From Sphingobacteriales bacterium (lineage in GTDB: Bacteria; Bacteroidota; Bacteroidia; CAILMK01; JAAYUY01): a stretch of DNA of 41,750 bases. Both the position numbers and the translations under genes were made by a program. Below are positions 25,584 through 33,630 of the stretch, piece after piece; position 1 is the stretch's first letter, and every line of letters begins with the position of its first letter. A model generated the notes under the pieces. The model had not been told where the DNA came from, did no database searches, and worked only from the letters and a program-made list of their open reading frames with translations. The stretch spans positions 1-41,750 of the forward strand of contig JAAYUY010000022.1 in assembly GCA_012517435.1 (NCBI GenBank), in the 5' to 3' direction.

Positions 25584-26225
25584 ATGATTTTTGATAAAGA
25601 AATAGCAGTGAAGATGGCTGAAAACCTGTTAAAGGTCAGGGCTGTCATTCTTCGGCCTGAAGAACCATTTACATGGGCGTCTGGCTGGAAATCACCAATT
25701 TATTGCGACAACAGGGTGCTTCTTTCCTATCCTGAAATACGGAATTTTGTCCGCGACAGTTTTGCAAATCTGGTCAGTAAAAAATTTCCTGAGGCAAAAG
25801 CTTTGGTAGGTGTAGCTACCGCAGGTATAGCCCATGCTGCTCTGGCAGCCGACCGGATGAACCTGCCCATGGCTTATGCGAGAAGTCAGGCGAAAGACCA
25901 TGGGACTAAAAGCATGGTAGAAGGAAGGCTTGAAAAAAATACTCCTGTGGTGGTCATCGAAGATTTGATTTCTACCGGTAAAAGCAGCCTCGAAATTGTC
26001 AGGGGACTGAAAGATTATGGCGTAACAATTTTAGGTGTAGCCGGTATTTTCAGCTATGATTTTGTTCAGGCGGTAGATGCTTTCGAAGCGGAGAATACGG
26101 TTTTTTACACACTTACGGATTATCATGTTCTGCTCGAAACTGCCTTATACATTAATTATATTAATGACAAGCAGCTCGAAGTGTTGAAAAAATGGCGTGT
26201 CGCTCCCGATATCTGGGGAAAATAG
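25584..26225 (+). CDS. pyrE: Orotate phosphoribosyltransferase
   Basis: 213 residues, type I phosphoribosyltransferase making OMP from orotate and PRPP in pyrimidine synthesis. The PRPP-binding motif is VVVIEDLISTGKSS; the catalytic flexible loop is RSQAKDHGTKSMVEG; the orotate-binding N-terminal region reads FTWASGWKSPIYCDNR. Length and motifs match bacterial PyrE closely. It is isolated from other pyr genes apart from the DHOD-like gene 3.2 kb upstream. A strong terminator directly upstream implies an own promoter, though no clear TAnnTTTG box was found in the 48 bases between them. It converges on the hydrolase gene with 41 bases between stops. Confidence 0.95.
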   Translation: MIFDKEIAVKMAENLLKVRAVILRPEEPFTWASGWKSPIYCDNRVLLSYPEIRNFVRDSFANLVSKKFPEAKALVGVATAGIAHAALAADRMNLPMAYARSQAKDHGTKSMVEGRLEKNTPVVVIEDLISTGKSSLEIVRGLKDYGVTILGVAGIFSYDFVQAVDAFEAENTVFYTLTDYHVLLETALYINYINDKQLEVLKKWRVAPDIWGK

Positions 26226-26266
26226 CTGTGCATGCTTTGATTGTTTAAAGCCCTGTCAGGAGCAGC

Positions 26267-27232
26267 TTAATATTTGTTTTTGACGATAAGTCTTATGGCT
26301 TCAGCAAACTGATACGGAAATTCAACATTCGGGCAATGAGCGGCTTCTTCAAAAATAATGAGGTGATCGCCAGGAATTTCCCATTGCTGCTGAATTTTAT
26401 GACAAGCTTCCATCGGCAGAAGGTGATCGTGTCTGCCCCAGATTAAAAATAAATCCGGCAGATCATCTTTGGAAAGCTGAGCAAATTGTTCTGATTCAGC
26501 CTCAAGTCCTGATAATATCCTGATTCTTTCTTCACGCATCGGGATTATTTTATCTCTGATAATCTGTCTGAATACAATAGAAGGCAACCATGGAGGACGG
26601 TGATAAATCAGCCCGAAACTCTTTTTTAATGAAGATACTTCTATGGGACAAAGTAAATCAACAGTGTTTTTAAGTCCGGAAAGCCTTGCAAGTGAATCTG
26701 CTTCCTGCATTGAAAAATGCAGTATGGGAGCGTTGACGACTATCAGTTTGCTGACCAAATTCTTGTGCTGAACGGCAAATTTCACCGCTGTCATGCCTCC
26801 GTAGGAATTTCCTGTAATGACCAGTTGTGTGTCAATTTGAAGATAATCAATGACTTTTTCAAGTAATTCTGCCTGTTTTTCCAGACTGACTGAAGTGTCG
26901 GAGTAATAGCTCTTTCCGTGAAAATACAGATCAGGGATGATGACATCAAAATCTTTGGATAGGAAGATTGCGGTTTTATACCACTGAATAATGCCATCAG
27001 CTGAAAAAACGTGCAGCAGGACAATCGGTGGCTTGCCTTCTTTTTTGTAAACAAAATGGATGTTGGCCTGTGTATCAGTCAGGTTGACCTCTTGAAATCC
27101 ATTTCTTTTAAGTTGGTGTAAAGTGTTTTTCTGAAAGATTTTTACGACATTGCAGGAGGTCAGAACTCCCGTTAAAAATGAAAATAAAGCTATGATTATG
27201 AGCGTTATTTGTAATTTTCTCCTCATTATCAC
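26267..27232 (-). CDS. Alpha/beta-hydrolase lipoprotein
   Basis: 321 residues. The N-terminus (LQITLIIIALFSFLTGVLTSC) is a lipoprotein signal with the lipobox LTSC, so the enzyme probably sits at a membrane facing the periplasm or outside. The hydrolase core has PPIVLLHVFSADG (oxyanion region), the nucleophile elbow TGNSYGGM, the acid in LIWGRHDHLLP and the histidine in EEAAHCPNVEFP, so the Ser-Asp-His triad is intact. The substrate is unknown; the family includes esterases and C-C hydrolases. Two close ATGs (27232 and 27226) are possible starts. A TAACTTTG -7 box lies 16 bases upstream. Confidence 0.88.
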   Translation of the reverse strand: MIMRRKLQITLIIIALFSFLTGVLTSCNVVKIFQKNTLHQLKRNGFQEVNLTDTQANIHFVYKKEGKPPIVLLHVFSADGIIQWYKTAIFLSKDFDVIIPDLYFHGKSYYSDTSVSLEKQAELLEKVIDYLQIDTQLVITGNSYGGMTAVKFAVQHKNLVSKLIVVNAPILHFSMQEADSLARLSGLKNTVDLLCPIEVSSLKKSFGLIYHRPPWLPSIVFRQIIRDKIIPMREERIRILSGLEAESEQFAQLSKDDLPDLFLIWGRHDHLLPMEACHKIQQQWEIPGDHLIIFEEAAHCPNVEFPYQFAEAIRLIVKNKY

Positions 27233-27247
27233 ACTTTATATTTCTGA

Positions 27248-27255
27248 CAAAGTTA
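27248..27255 (-). promoter_or_regulatory. -7 box (TAACTTTG) for the hydrolase gene
   Basis: The minus strand has TAACTTTG, an exact TAnnTTTG match, 16 bases before the ATG. No -33 TTG at good spacing. Confidence 0.4.
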
Positions 27256-27404
27256 GTCAAATAAATCAGGGCTGTACTTCCGGCTTTTGGAAATTGTTTT
27301 TATAAAAAGTTTTTTCCCATACCTGAGTCAGAATAATCTTTTTTCATCAGCAGAAAAAACAGGCGATGAGAGGGGTAACTATTGAATATCAGGAGGGAAA
27401 ATGA

Positions 27405-28970
27405 TCAGAAGGGGAAATCATTTTCCGGGTTGAAACCCTCGTTTGTTTCTGTTTTTTCAGGCTTTCTGGCAGTGAGGTGAACCGGATTTCCGTCCACATA
27501 AATGGCTTTGTAGGGGATTGTCGGGCAGGCAAATTCACACGCTCCGCAACCGACACATAAATCCTGATTAATTTCCGGTATTTTCAGTCCATGTTGCCAG
27601 TGTACCATCTGAACGGCTTTGGTCGGACAATGCTCTGAGCAGGCTCCGCAATCTTTGCGGTTGGTGGAGACCACACAACTTTGCCGGATAAAATGCACTT
27701 TACCTACCTGAGTTACATGTTTTTTCTCCACTGTCAGCGGACGGATGGCTCCGCTGGGACATACCTCCGAGCAGGCCACACAGTCGAAATTGCAGAAGTT
27801 CACTCCGGGATCCAGAAAGGGCTGCAGAATTCCCTCTAAACCATATTGAAATAAAGCGGGCTGAAGTACCTGTGTGGGACATACACTTACACACAAATGA
27901 CAGGCTGTGCAGTAAGCTGTAAAATGACTGATGCTGACAGAACCGGGAGGGGAACAGGGATAATTCTTTTTTACAGGAATGCTGCCTGCCTTCCGGTTGT
28001 TATAGGGGGAATATCCATGTCTTGCTGAAATCGACATGATGGCTCCTCCACCTATGGTCAGCTTCTTCAGGAAATTTCTTTTTTGTGTGTCAACATTTGT
28101 AAACTCCTGATTTTTTCCCCTTACTGCTTCCTTGTAGCCAATTGCTGAAAAATTGCATGATTTCAGGCAGTTCATACATCCCACACAACGCGACATATCG
28201 ACCTCCAGATTATTCACATTAATACATTCCGATTTACAAACCGAAACACATTTACCGCAAACCGTACAGGATGAGGCATTTATCTTAATTCTGAAAACAG
28301 AAAGCCTTGAAATCAATCCGAGCAGCGTTCCGACAGGACATACCGTATTACAATACAACCTTCCCCTTAGAAGAGCAAAAAGCGTGATAATCATCAGGAA
28401 TGCCAGAGGAAAAACAACAGCGACAGGGTTAGGAAAATGATACGCTACCCGTTGAAGCGAATAGAAATGAATTTCTGATAAGATTCCGGATATCAGATTA
28501 TTAACGCCAATAACTGCCGGTCGCAACAGATTGGTGAAAATTCTGCCGGCATTGCTGTAAGGGTCGAGCAAATCGATTAACAGCATGGACCCTGATAAAA
28601 GCGATAAAACAGAAGCTGTCAGAAAAGCATATCGCCAGAAATTTTTTGGCGGAGTGAACCTGTACCTGATTTTTCTGAAAAAACCAGATACGCTGCTGAT
28701 GAGGTCAATCAATACTCCGAGCAGGCATAAAAATGAGCAATAGATTCTCCCGAAAAGGAAAGTAATAAGGATGATAACGATAAACCCAAATGCAAAAACA
28801 CTGAAACCGGTAAACAGTCCGGTCAGGGATGGAATAAACTGAAAAAACAGCAGAGACCTTGACAGGGATGGGCTTAACAGTTGCCAGATGTCGGTAAAGA
28901 TAAAAGCAATGGAAATAAAGGTAAGGATGGCGAAAAACAGGCGGATAGGTCTGAGCAACTGTTGCTTCAT
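27405..28970 (-). CDS. NapH/NapG-like fused polyferredoxin membrane protein
   Basis: 521 residues in two halves. The N-terminal half is NapH-like, with several membrane helices and two cytosolic signatures, GRIYCSFLC (~74-82) and GRLYCNTVCPVGTL (~203-215). Two 4Fe-4S sites follow (C235/238/241/245 and C262/265/268/272). A Tat-like KRNFLKKLTIGGGA appears internally at 297-310, and the rest resembles NapG/MauM with four further sites (C354-364; C393-404; C432/441-448; C472-482). Six clusters in all suggest an electron conduit between the quinone pool or a membrane donor and a partner on the far side. It shares one base (TAATG) with the upstream DUF362 gene, so the two form an operon. The electron acceptor is unknown. 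Confidence 0.85.
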   Translation of the reverse strand: MKQQLLRPIRLFFAILTFISIAFIFTDIWQLLSPSLSRSLLFFQFIPSLTGLFTGFSVFAFGFIVIILITFLFGRIYCSFLCLLGVLIDLISSVSGFFRKIRYRFTPPKNFWRYAFLTASVLSLLSGSMLLIDLLDPYSNAGRIFTNLLRPAVIGVNNLISGILSEIHFYSLQRVAYHFPNPVAVVFPLAFLMIITLFALLRGRLYCNTVCPVGTLLGLISRLSVFRIKINASSCTVCGKCVSVCKSECINVNNLEVDMSRCVGCMNCLKSCNFSAIGYKEAVRGKNQEFTNVDTQKRNFLKKLTIGGGAIMSISARHGYSPYNNRKAGSIPVKKNYPCSPPGSVSISHFTAYCTACHLCVSVCPTQVLQPALFQYGLEGILQPFLDPGVNFCNFDCVACSEVCPSGAIRPLTVEKKHVTQVGKVHFIRQSCVVSTNRKDCGACSEHCPTKAVQMVHWQHGLKIPEINQDLCVGCGACEFACPTIPYKAIYVDGNPVHLTARKPEKTETNEGFNPENDFPF

Positions 28971-29890
28971 TACATTGAAAGTCTTGCAATTTTGAGTTTG
29001 GAAAGGTCTTTTTCACCTACTTTTAAAGCGGAGGCTAAGTTCATATATCTGACATCTTCGGGTTTTTTCCCGAAAAGAGCAATGGCAGCAGCGTCAGCAG
29101 CCAGCATATCGGTGGAAATAATCTGCGACTGAAACATTTTGACATCCGACTCATTGGTCCCGCGTGGCCCGTTTTTCATCAAAACCCTGTAGGCATCAAT
29201 GATGTTTAAGGTCGGTTTTTTTGAAAAAGTGGCGTAGTCAGCAATGCATTGATGCAGGTCGTGGAGGTGCCAGTAGCGTCTGTCCCATACCACTCCCATG
29301 AGGTTTTTCATCGAAAGGGTCATATCGGCTGAACCATGATGCTTTAAAATGGGAACATTGATAAAAACATCCGATTCCATGATCAGTTCATGAACTTTAG
29401 CCTTTTTCAGTTTGATACCGTTTGAAATTTCAACTGCATGATAATAGCTTTCGGTATTTCCGGGAACCACTTTTGCACCTGCTTCTTTTGCAGCCTTTTC
29501 AATTCCGCTGTTCTGATAACATTTTGCCCAGTTGTCGCAGGTATTGTCGAAAACATATACCGTTTTTGCCCCTGCCTGATAGCAATGCTCAATGATTCGT
29601 TTTACCAGTGCAGGATTGGTGTTGGCAGCCCTTTCAGGAGGTACATCCCAGCCGATATTAGGCTTTACCACCACAGTCTGCCCTTTTTTGACAAACTTTT
29701 TCATGCCTCCCATCACATCAATGGCTTTGTCGAACATGGCTTCAGGACTGCCGCCTTTTATGGCAGCAAGGTCATAATCCTGAGGAGGTACAGACTTGTA
29801 AAAAAGAGGATAATACTGACCGAAACTCAGTGCTGTCCCCATTGCCAGTCCTCCGGCAAGGCTTGCTTTTATGAAGTCGCGCCTTTTCAT
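28970..29890 (-). CDS. Tat-exported DUF362 protein
   Basis: 306 residues. A twin-arginine signal (MKRRDFIKASLAGGLAMGTALSFG) marks it for folded export. The DUF362 domain spans ~45-280, with VVKPNIGWDVPPE, VFDNTCDNWAKCYQ, VFINVPILKHHGSADMTLSMKNLMG and NIIDAYRVLMKNGPRG. DUF362 proteins are common beside ferredoxin-type proteins and their chemistry is not established. Here it precedes and overlaps the polyferredoxin gene, so a shared redox role outside the cytoplasm is plausible. Its promoter is likely TAGGTTTG at 29910-29917, placed back to back with that of the divergent membrane-protein pair. Only three cysteines are visible and none forms a cluster motif. Confidence 0.87.
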   Translation of the reverse strand: MKRRDFIKASLAGGLAMGTALSFGQYYPLFYKSVPPQDYDLAAIKGGSPEAMFDKAIDVMGGMKKFVKKGQTVVVKPNIGWDVPPERAANTNPALVKRIIEHCYQAGAKTVYVFDNTCDNWAKCYQNSGIEKAAKEAGAKVVPGNTESYYHAVEISNGIKLKKAKVHELIMESDVFINVPILKHHGSADMTLSMKNLMGVVWDRRYWHLHDLHQCIADYATFSKKPTLNIIDAYRVLMKNGPRGTNESDVKMFQSQIISTDMLAADAAAIALFGKKPEDVRYMNLASALKVGEKDLSKLKIARLSM

Positions 29891-29909
29891 TCCTTTATTT
29901 TTTATCGGG

Positions 29910-29917
29910 CAAACCTA
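29910..29917 (-). promoter_or_regulatory. -7 box (TAGGTTTG) for the DUF362/polyferredoxin operon
   Basis: Exact TAnnTTTG match on the minus strand, 20 bases from the ATG at 29890. No -33 TTG is well placed. Confidence 0.45.
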
Positions 29918-29937
29918 CAATTTTTTGAGAATAAACT

Positions 29938-29945
29938 TACTTTTG
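29938..29945 (+). promoter_or_regulatory. -7 box (TACTTTTG) for the small membrane-protein pair
   Basis: Exact TAnnTTTG match, 19 bases before the ATG at 29965. It is divergent from the box at 29910-29917 with 20 bases between them. Confidence 0.45.
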
Positions 29946-29964
29946 AACAAAAAAATTAGCTGTG

Positions 29965-30483
29965 ATGTTTTCAGATTTCGCCATTTCCTTTAAAAAACAG
30001 TACCTGCCCTCGGTTGTTTTCGATGTTTTTGCCCTTCTGTTTGCCTATTTTATTCCTGCTTTATCTCATCTTTCCGGAATACCACTCTATTTTGCCGAAC
30101 CCATGCGGCTGGTGATTATTCTTTCCATCATTTTTACCCGTCCTGCCAATGCTTATCTGCTGGCCATCAGCCTGCCTTTGTTTTCTTACAGTGTTGCGGC
30201 TCATCCGGTTTTTCTCAAATCTCTCATCATGAGTGTGGAGCTTTTGCTGAATGTCTTTCTGCTTTATCTTTTTTCAAAATACATTAAAAGCCTTTTTTCT
30301 GCCGCCCTTCTCAGCATCCTGATGAGTAAACTCTTTTATTATCTCCTGAAATACAGCCTGATAACTTTTGCCCTTCTGGAAGGAAACCTCTTTTCAACGC
30401 CTGTAGGTTTTCAGTTAGTAACCCTTCTTGTTTTTTCTCTGCTGGTATTTTTATTTTTCAAGTCCGGTAAAAATGAGAAATGA
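29965..30483 (+). CDS. Small integral membrane protein, possibly ECF S-component-like
   Basis: 172 residues, about five or six hydrophobic helices and few charged residues. I do not recognise a named family. The arrangement with IPLYFAEPMRLVIILSII, a short loop, then LPLFSYSVAAHPVFLKSL and SVELLLNVFLLYLF recalls substrate-binding S components of ECF vitamin transporters, but no EcfT or EcfA gene is present, so this is only a suggestion. The start is the ATG at 29965; a GTG sits directly before it. The 3' end overlaps the next membrane-protein gene by 11 bases, so the two are likely translated together and may interact. Confidence 0.72.
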   Translation: MFSDFAISFKKQYLPSVVFDVFALLFAYFIPALSHLSGIPLYFAEPMRLVIILSIIFTRPANAYLLAISLPLFSYSVAAHPVFLKSLIMSVELLLNVFLLYLFSKYIKSLFSAALLSILMSKLFYYLLKYSLITFALLEGNLFSTPVGFQLVTLLVFSLLVFLFFKSGKNEK

Positions 30484-30847
30484 TCCGTTTCTGAGAGTTC
30501 TGCTTCAGGGTTTTGCCTTTCTTATTCTTGCAGCATTGGTCATGCTTCCGCTGCATTTTTTTACGGAGCTTGAGGTTGAGTGGAAAATCAGTACCATTAC
30601 GCTTTTTCTTCATGTTGTCCTTTCTCCGCTTTTTTCCTACCGGTATGCAGACAAAAAGGAATATTTTTTCTATTCCTTCATCGCTTCCATTGCTTTGTTT
30701 TTCGACCTGAGCATTTTGGCCGCACTGGTGGCATGGCAGCCATGGCCGTTTATTTCCTATCATCTTCGTTTTATGCTGATTAGCCTTTCTTTTTTCTTTG
30801 TCAGCTGGGGAGTATTTTATCTGATGAAGAAGGTTGGGGGAAGGTGA
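30473..30847 (+). CDS. Small integral membrane protein, partner of the preceding gene
   Basis: 124 residues, about four hydrophobic helices (VLLQGFAFLILAALVMLPLHFF, TLFLHVVLSPLFSY, FIASIALFFDLSILAALVAW, FMLISLSFFFVSWGVFYLM). No family is recognised. It starts inside the last codons of the preceding gene (ATG at 30473, 11-base overlap), a strong sign of co-translation. The frame extends upstream to 30428 within the previous gene, but that part is unlikely to be used. It lies 279 bases before nuoA and has no visible terminator, so read-through into the nuo operon is possible. Confidence 0.68.
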   Translation: MRNDPFLRVLLQGFAFLILAALVMLPLHFFTELEVEWKISTITLFLHVVLSPLFSYRYADKKEYFFYSFIASIALFFDLSILAALVAWQPWPFISYHLRFMLISLSFFFVSWGVFYLMKKVGGR

Positions 30848-31055
30848 ATAATATTTTTTATTGAGAGGCATAATGGCTTTTTTCAGCAGCTTTATTGAGT
30901 TCAAATACCTGATTTCTCTATACTGATCCGCTAATTTTATCAGATTATCATGGCCAATGCCTTGAATCTGAATTTTAAAAGCTGCATCTTGTAATATTGT
31001 TTCACAACTTCTTTCATCCTGTTCAAAAGCAATTAATTATTGATATAAATCAAGT

Positions 31056-31083
31056 TTTGGTTATTGATAACTTTTTAGCTTTG
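31056..31083 (+). promoter_or_regulatory. Promoter for the nuo operon (TTTG and TAGCTTTG)
   Basis: TAGCTTTG at 31076-31083 matches the -7 consensus; TTTG at 31056-31059 lies 16 bases upstream, shorter than the usual 19-20. Transcription would start about 35 bases before the nuoA ATG. Confidence 0.5.
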
Positions 31084-31125
31084 CCGCTTTCTAATTCAGT
31101 TACTCATATTAAATTATTAAAATTT

Positions 31126-31476
31126 ATGAGCTCAGAGTACCTTGTCTTGTTTTTTATACTGGGAGTGGTGTTGGTCGGAGGTGCAATAGTTTTTTCAGAG
31201 TTTGTGAGCCCGAAGTCGGCCAATCCTGCCAAATTTGAGCCTTACGAGTGTGGTATTCCCACTGCTGGTCCTGCCTGGATTCAGTTTAATGTAGGTTATT
31301 ATTTGTTTGCCATCATTTACCTGGTTTTTGATGTGGAAACGGTTTTTATTTTTCCATGGGGTGTGGTCATGAGAGATATCGGGGCAAGGGCTTTTATTGA
31401 AATCATCATCTTTTTCTTCATTTTAGGTATCGGGCTGTTGTATGCCTGGAAAAAAGGAGCATTAAAATGGGAATAA
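31126..31476 (+). CDS. nuoA: NADH-quinone oxidoreductase subunit A
   Basis: 116 residues with three membrane helices. It shows the NuoA/ND3 pattern [42 protein letters not shown], including the loop cysteine in YECG near the quinone site. An open frame continues to 30997, but the [10 protein letters not shown] start fits family length and lies behind a promoter at 31076-31083. First gene of the operon; it overlaps nuoB by 10 bases. Membrane arm subunit at the junction with the peripheral arm. Confidence 0.95.
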   Translation: MSSEYLVLFFILGVVLVGGAIVFSEFVSPKSANPAKFEPYECGIPTAGPAWIQFNVGYYLFAIIYLVFDVETVFIFPWGVVMRDIGARAFIEIIIFFFILGIGLLYAWKKGALKWE

Positions 31477-32027
31477 AAATAAAATCAATGAAATATGAGG
31501 AGTTTCAGGACAACGAAACCCTCGAATTACTCAAAAAAACAGGGAACAATGTCTTTCTGACGACTGTTGACAACCTGATCAACTGGGGAAGATCCAATTC
31601 GATATGGCCACTGACCTTTGCCACCAGTTGCTGTGGGATAGAAATGATGGCTGCGGGGGCTCCGCGCCACGATTTTGCACGTTTCGGAGTGGAAGTTTAC
31701 CGGGCAACTCCCCGTCAGGCCGATGTCATTGTGGTTGCAGGCACCATCGTGCATAAGATGGCTCCTGTATTAAAACGTTTATATGATCAGATGGCCGACC
31801 CGAAATATGTCATTGCCATGGGAGCCTGTGCCGTATCGGGCGGACCGTTTTTCTATAATTCATATTCTGTTGTCAGGGGTGTTGACCACCTGATTCCGGT
31901 AGATGTGTACATCCCGGGATGTCCTCCACGACCCGAAGCCCTGCTTTATGGCATTATTCAGCTTCAGCGTAAAATCAAGGCTGAATCTCTCATTGAAATA
32001 CGAAAACCTGAGAAGGATTTTATTTAA
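31467..32027 (+). CDS. nuoB: NADH-quinone oxidoreductase subunit B
   Basis: 186 residues. Carries the N2 [4Fe-4S] cluster that reduces quinone. The ligands are the tandem pair in TSCCGIEMM (55-56), one in MGACAVSGG and one in [11 protein letters not shown]. The start at 31467 is preceded by GGAG, an unusually clear ribosome-binding site for this phylum; an in-frame ATG at 31488 is an alternative. Overlaps the end of nuoA by 10 bases. Peripheral subunit at the membrane interface. Confidence 0.96.
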   Translation: MGIKIKSMKYEEFQDNETLELLKKTGNNVFLTTVDNLINWGRSNSIWPLTFATSCCGIEMMAAGAPRHDFARFGVEVYRATPRQADVIVVAGTIVHKMAPVLKRLYDQMADPKYVIAMGACAVSGGPFFYNSYSVVRGVDHLIPVDVYIPGCPPRPEALLYGIIQLQRKIKAESLIEIRKPEKDFI

Positions 32028-32037
32028 TAATAAGGCT

Positions 32038-32493
32038 ATGAATGAGGAAAAATTTAATATCCTGAAAGAGAAATTTCCCTCTGTTGAATGGACGGAAGGG
32101 AAAAATTATCCTGAAATAACAGTTGAAACAGCCGAATTGACATCACTTTGTGGTTTTTTAAAGGAAGACAGCCGCTTTGCCTTTGATTATCTGTTTAATA
32201 TGACTGCTGTTGACTGGCTGGAATATTTTACTCTTGTATATCATCTTGAAAATACCGATACAAAAGATTGCATAGTGGTTAAAACCAAACTTGCCGACCG
32301 TGAAAATGCTGAAGCCGGTTCAGTTTACGGCATCTGGCCTTCTGCTGAATTTTATGAAAGGGAAGTGTATGATTTATTTGGTGTTAAATTTACCGGGCAC
32401 CCTGATCTGAGAAGGATATTTCTGGAAGACGACTGGCAGGGCCATCCCTTAAGAAAAGATTACATTGACGAAATCAACATAATAGAGCGCTGA
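32038..32493 (+). CDS. nuoC: NADH-quinone oxidoreductase subunit C
   Basis: 151 residues. The NuoC signature DREVYDLFGVKFTGHPDLRRIFLEDDWQGHPLRKD appears here as EREVYDLFGVKFTGHP then RRIFLEDDW. The open frame runs upstream into nuoB, but MNEEKFNILKEKF at 32038, 10 bases after the nuoB stop, gives the expected length. nuoC and nuoD are separate genes, 3 bases apart, rather than fused as in some gut Bacteroidota. Peripheral-arm subunit without cofactors. Confidence 0.94.
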   Translation: MNEEKFNILKEKFPSVEWTEGKNYPEITVETAELTSLCGFLKEDSRFAFDYLFNMTAVDWLEYFTLVYHLENTDTKDCIVVKTKLADRENAEAGSVYGIWPSAEFYEREVYDLFGVKFTGHPDLRRIFLEDDWQGHPLRKDYIDEINIIER

Positions 32494-32496
32494 GAA

Positions 32497-33621
32497 ATGA
32501 CAGAAGAAGTAAAAGAAATAATGTTCAGGGAACATGAGGAATACATGATCAACATGGGGCCTCAGCATCCTTCGACTCACGGAGTGCTCAGGTTTGAAGT
32601 ATATCTGAAAGGGGAGGTGGTTACCAAGCTGGTTCCCCATTGTGGATATATTCACCGTGGTATTGAAAAAATGTGCGAAAAAGACACCTATCCCCAGATC
32701 ATTCACCTGACCGACAGGATGGATTATCTTTCGGCACATATTAATAATGAAGCAGTAAGTCTTTGTGTTGAAAATGCACTTCAGGTTGAGGTTCCGGAGC
32801 GGGTTAAATACATCCGTACCATTTTGGCCGAGCTCAATCGTATTGCCTCTCATCAGTTGTGGTGGGCGGCTTTCGGTATGGACTTAGGTGCGTTGACCAC
32901 CTTTTTTTACGGACTGAGAGATCGTGAAAAAATTCTCGACATTTTTGAAGAGTCTTTTGGTTCCCGTTTGCTTCACAGTTTTATTACCCCTGGCGGGCTA
33001 ATGCATGATGTTCATCCCAATTTTCAGAAAAGGACAAAGGAATTCATCAAATATTTCAGGAAAAAGCTGCCTGAATATGACCAGCTTCTGACAGGCAATG
33101 TTATTTTTCAGAATCGTACGAAAGGAATAGGCATTTTATCGAAAGAAGATGCTATAGCCTACGGCATCACGGGGCCTTCGGGAAGAGCCTCAGGTTTCTC
33201 CTGTGATATTCGCAAAAAATACCCTTACAGTGCTTATCCTTTTGTGCAGTTTGAAGAAAAACTGAGCCAGGAAGGAGACAGCTTTGCCCGATATCAGGTA
33301 AGGATTGAAGAGATGTGGGAATCCATGAAAATTATTGAACAGTTGGTTGACAATATACCTGAAGGGGATTATACAGCCAAAATGAAAGCTGTCCTGCGTC
33401 TTCCGGAGGGAGAATATTACCAGCGTGTGGAAACAGCCAGAGGAGAACTGGGTGTTTATATAGTGAGTACCGGAGAAAAATTTCCTTATCGCATCAAATT
33501 CAGAACTCCTAATTTCAGTAATTTATTTATTATGAACAAACTGGCAAGCGGAGGTAAAATTGCCGACCTGATTGCCATCAGTGGTTCACTTGACCTTGTA
33601 ATTCCGGATATTGACAGATAA
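32497..33621 (+). CDS. nuoD: NADH-quinone oxidoreductase subunit D
   Basis: 374 residues, 49-kDa subunit homologous to [NiFe]-hydrogenase large subunits. The quinone-site motif INMGPQHPSTHGVLRF holds the histidine in HPSTHG; ASHQLWWAAFGMDLGALT and GPSGRASGFSCDIRK are also typical, and the C-terminus ends SGSLDLVIPDIDR. The Ni-binding cysteines of hydrogenases are absent, as expected. The gene follows nuoC by 3 bases and precedes nuoH by 9; the nuoE, nuoF and nuoG genes that normally lie here are missing. Confidence 0.96.
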   Translation: MTEEVKEIMFREHEEYMINMGPQHPSTHGVLRFEVYLKGEVVTKLVPHCGYIHRGIEKMCEKDTYPQIIHLTDRMDYLSAHINNEAVSLCVENALQVEVPERVKYIRTILAELNRIASHQLWWAAFGMDLGALTTFFYGLRDREKILDIFEESFGSRLLHSFITPGGLMHDVHPNFQKRTKEFIKYFRKKLPEYDQLLTGNVIFQNRTKGIGILSKEDAIAYGITGPSGRASGFSCDIRKKYPYSAYPFVQFEEKLSQEGDSFARYQVRIEEMWESMKIIEQLVDNIPEGDYTAKMKAVLRLPEGEYYQRVETARGELGVYIVSTGEKFPYRIKFRTPNFSNLFIMNKLASGGKIADLIAISGSLDLVIPDIDR

Positions 33622-33630
33622 AAGAAAAAT

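Noticed and set aside
27233..27404. Gap between polyferredoxin and hydrolase genes examined for a terminator
   Set aside because: Only weak AT-rich pairings; no hairpin with a T-tract.
29438..29959. 173-codon open frame antisense to the DUF362 gene
   Set aside because: Antisense to a gene with clear Tat and DUF362 motifs, cysteine-rich composition without pattern, no plausible promoter.
30458..30904. 148-codon minus-strand frame overlapping the second small membrane gene
   Set aside because: Highly basic, no domain, and the opposite strand has a coupled gene with clear helices; only the part outside the gene is kept as a weak finding.
30997..31125. 43-codon N-terminal extension of nuoA
   Set aside because: It spans the -7 box TAGCTTTG and does not resemble NuoA; the ATG at 31126 gives the family length.
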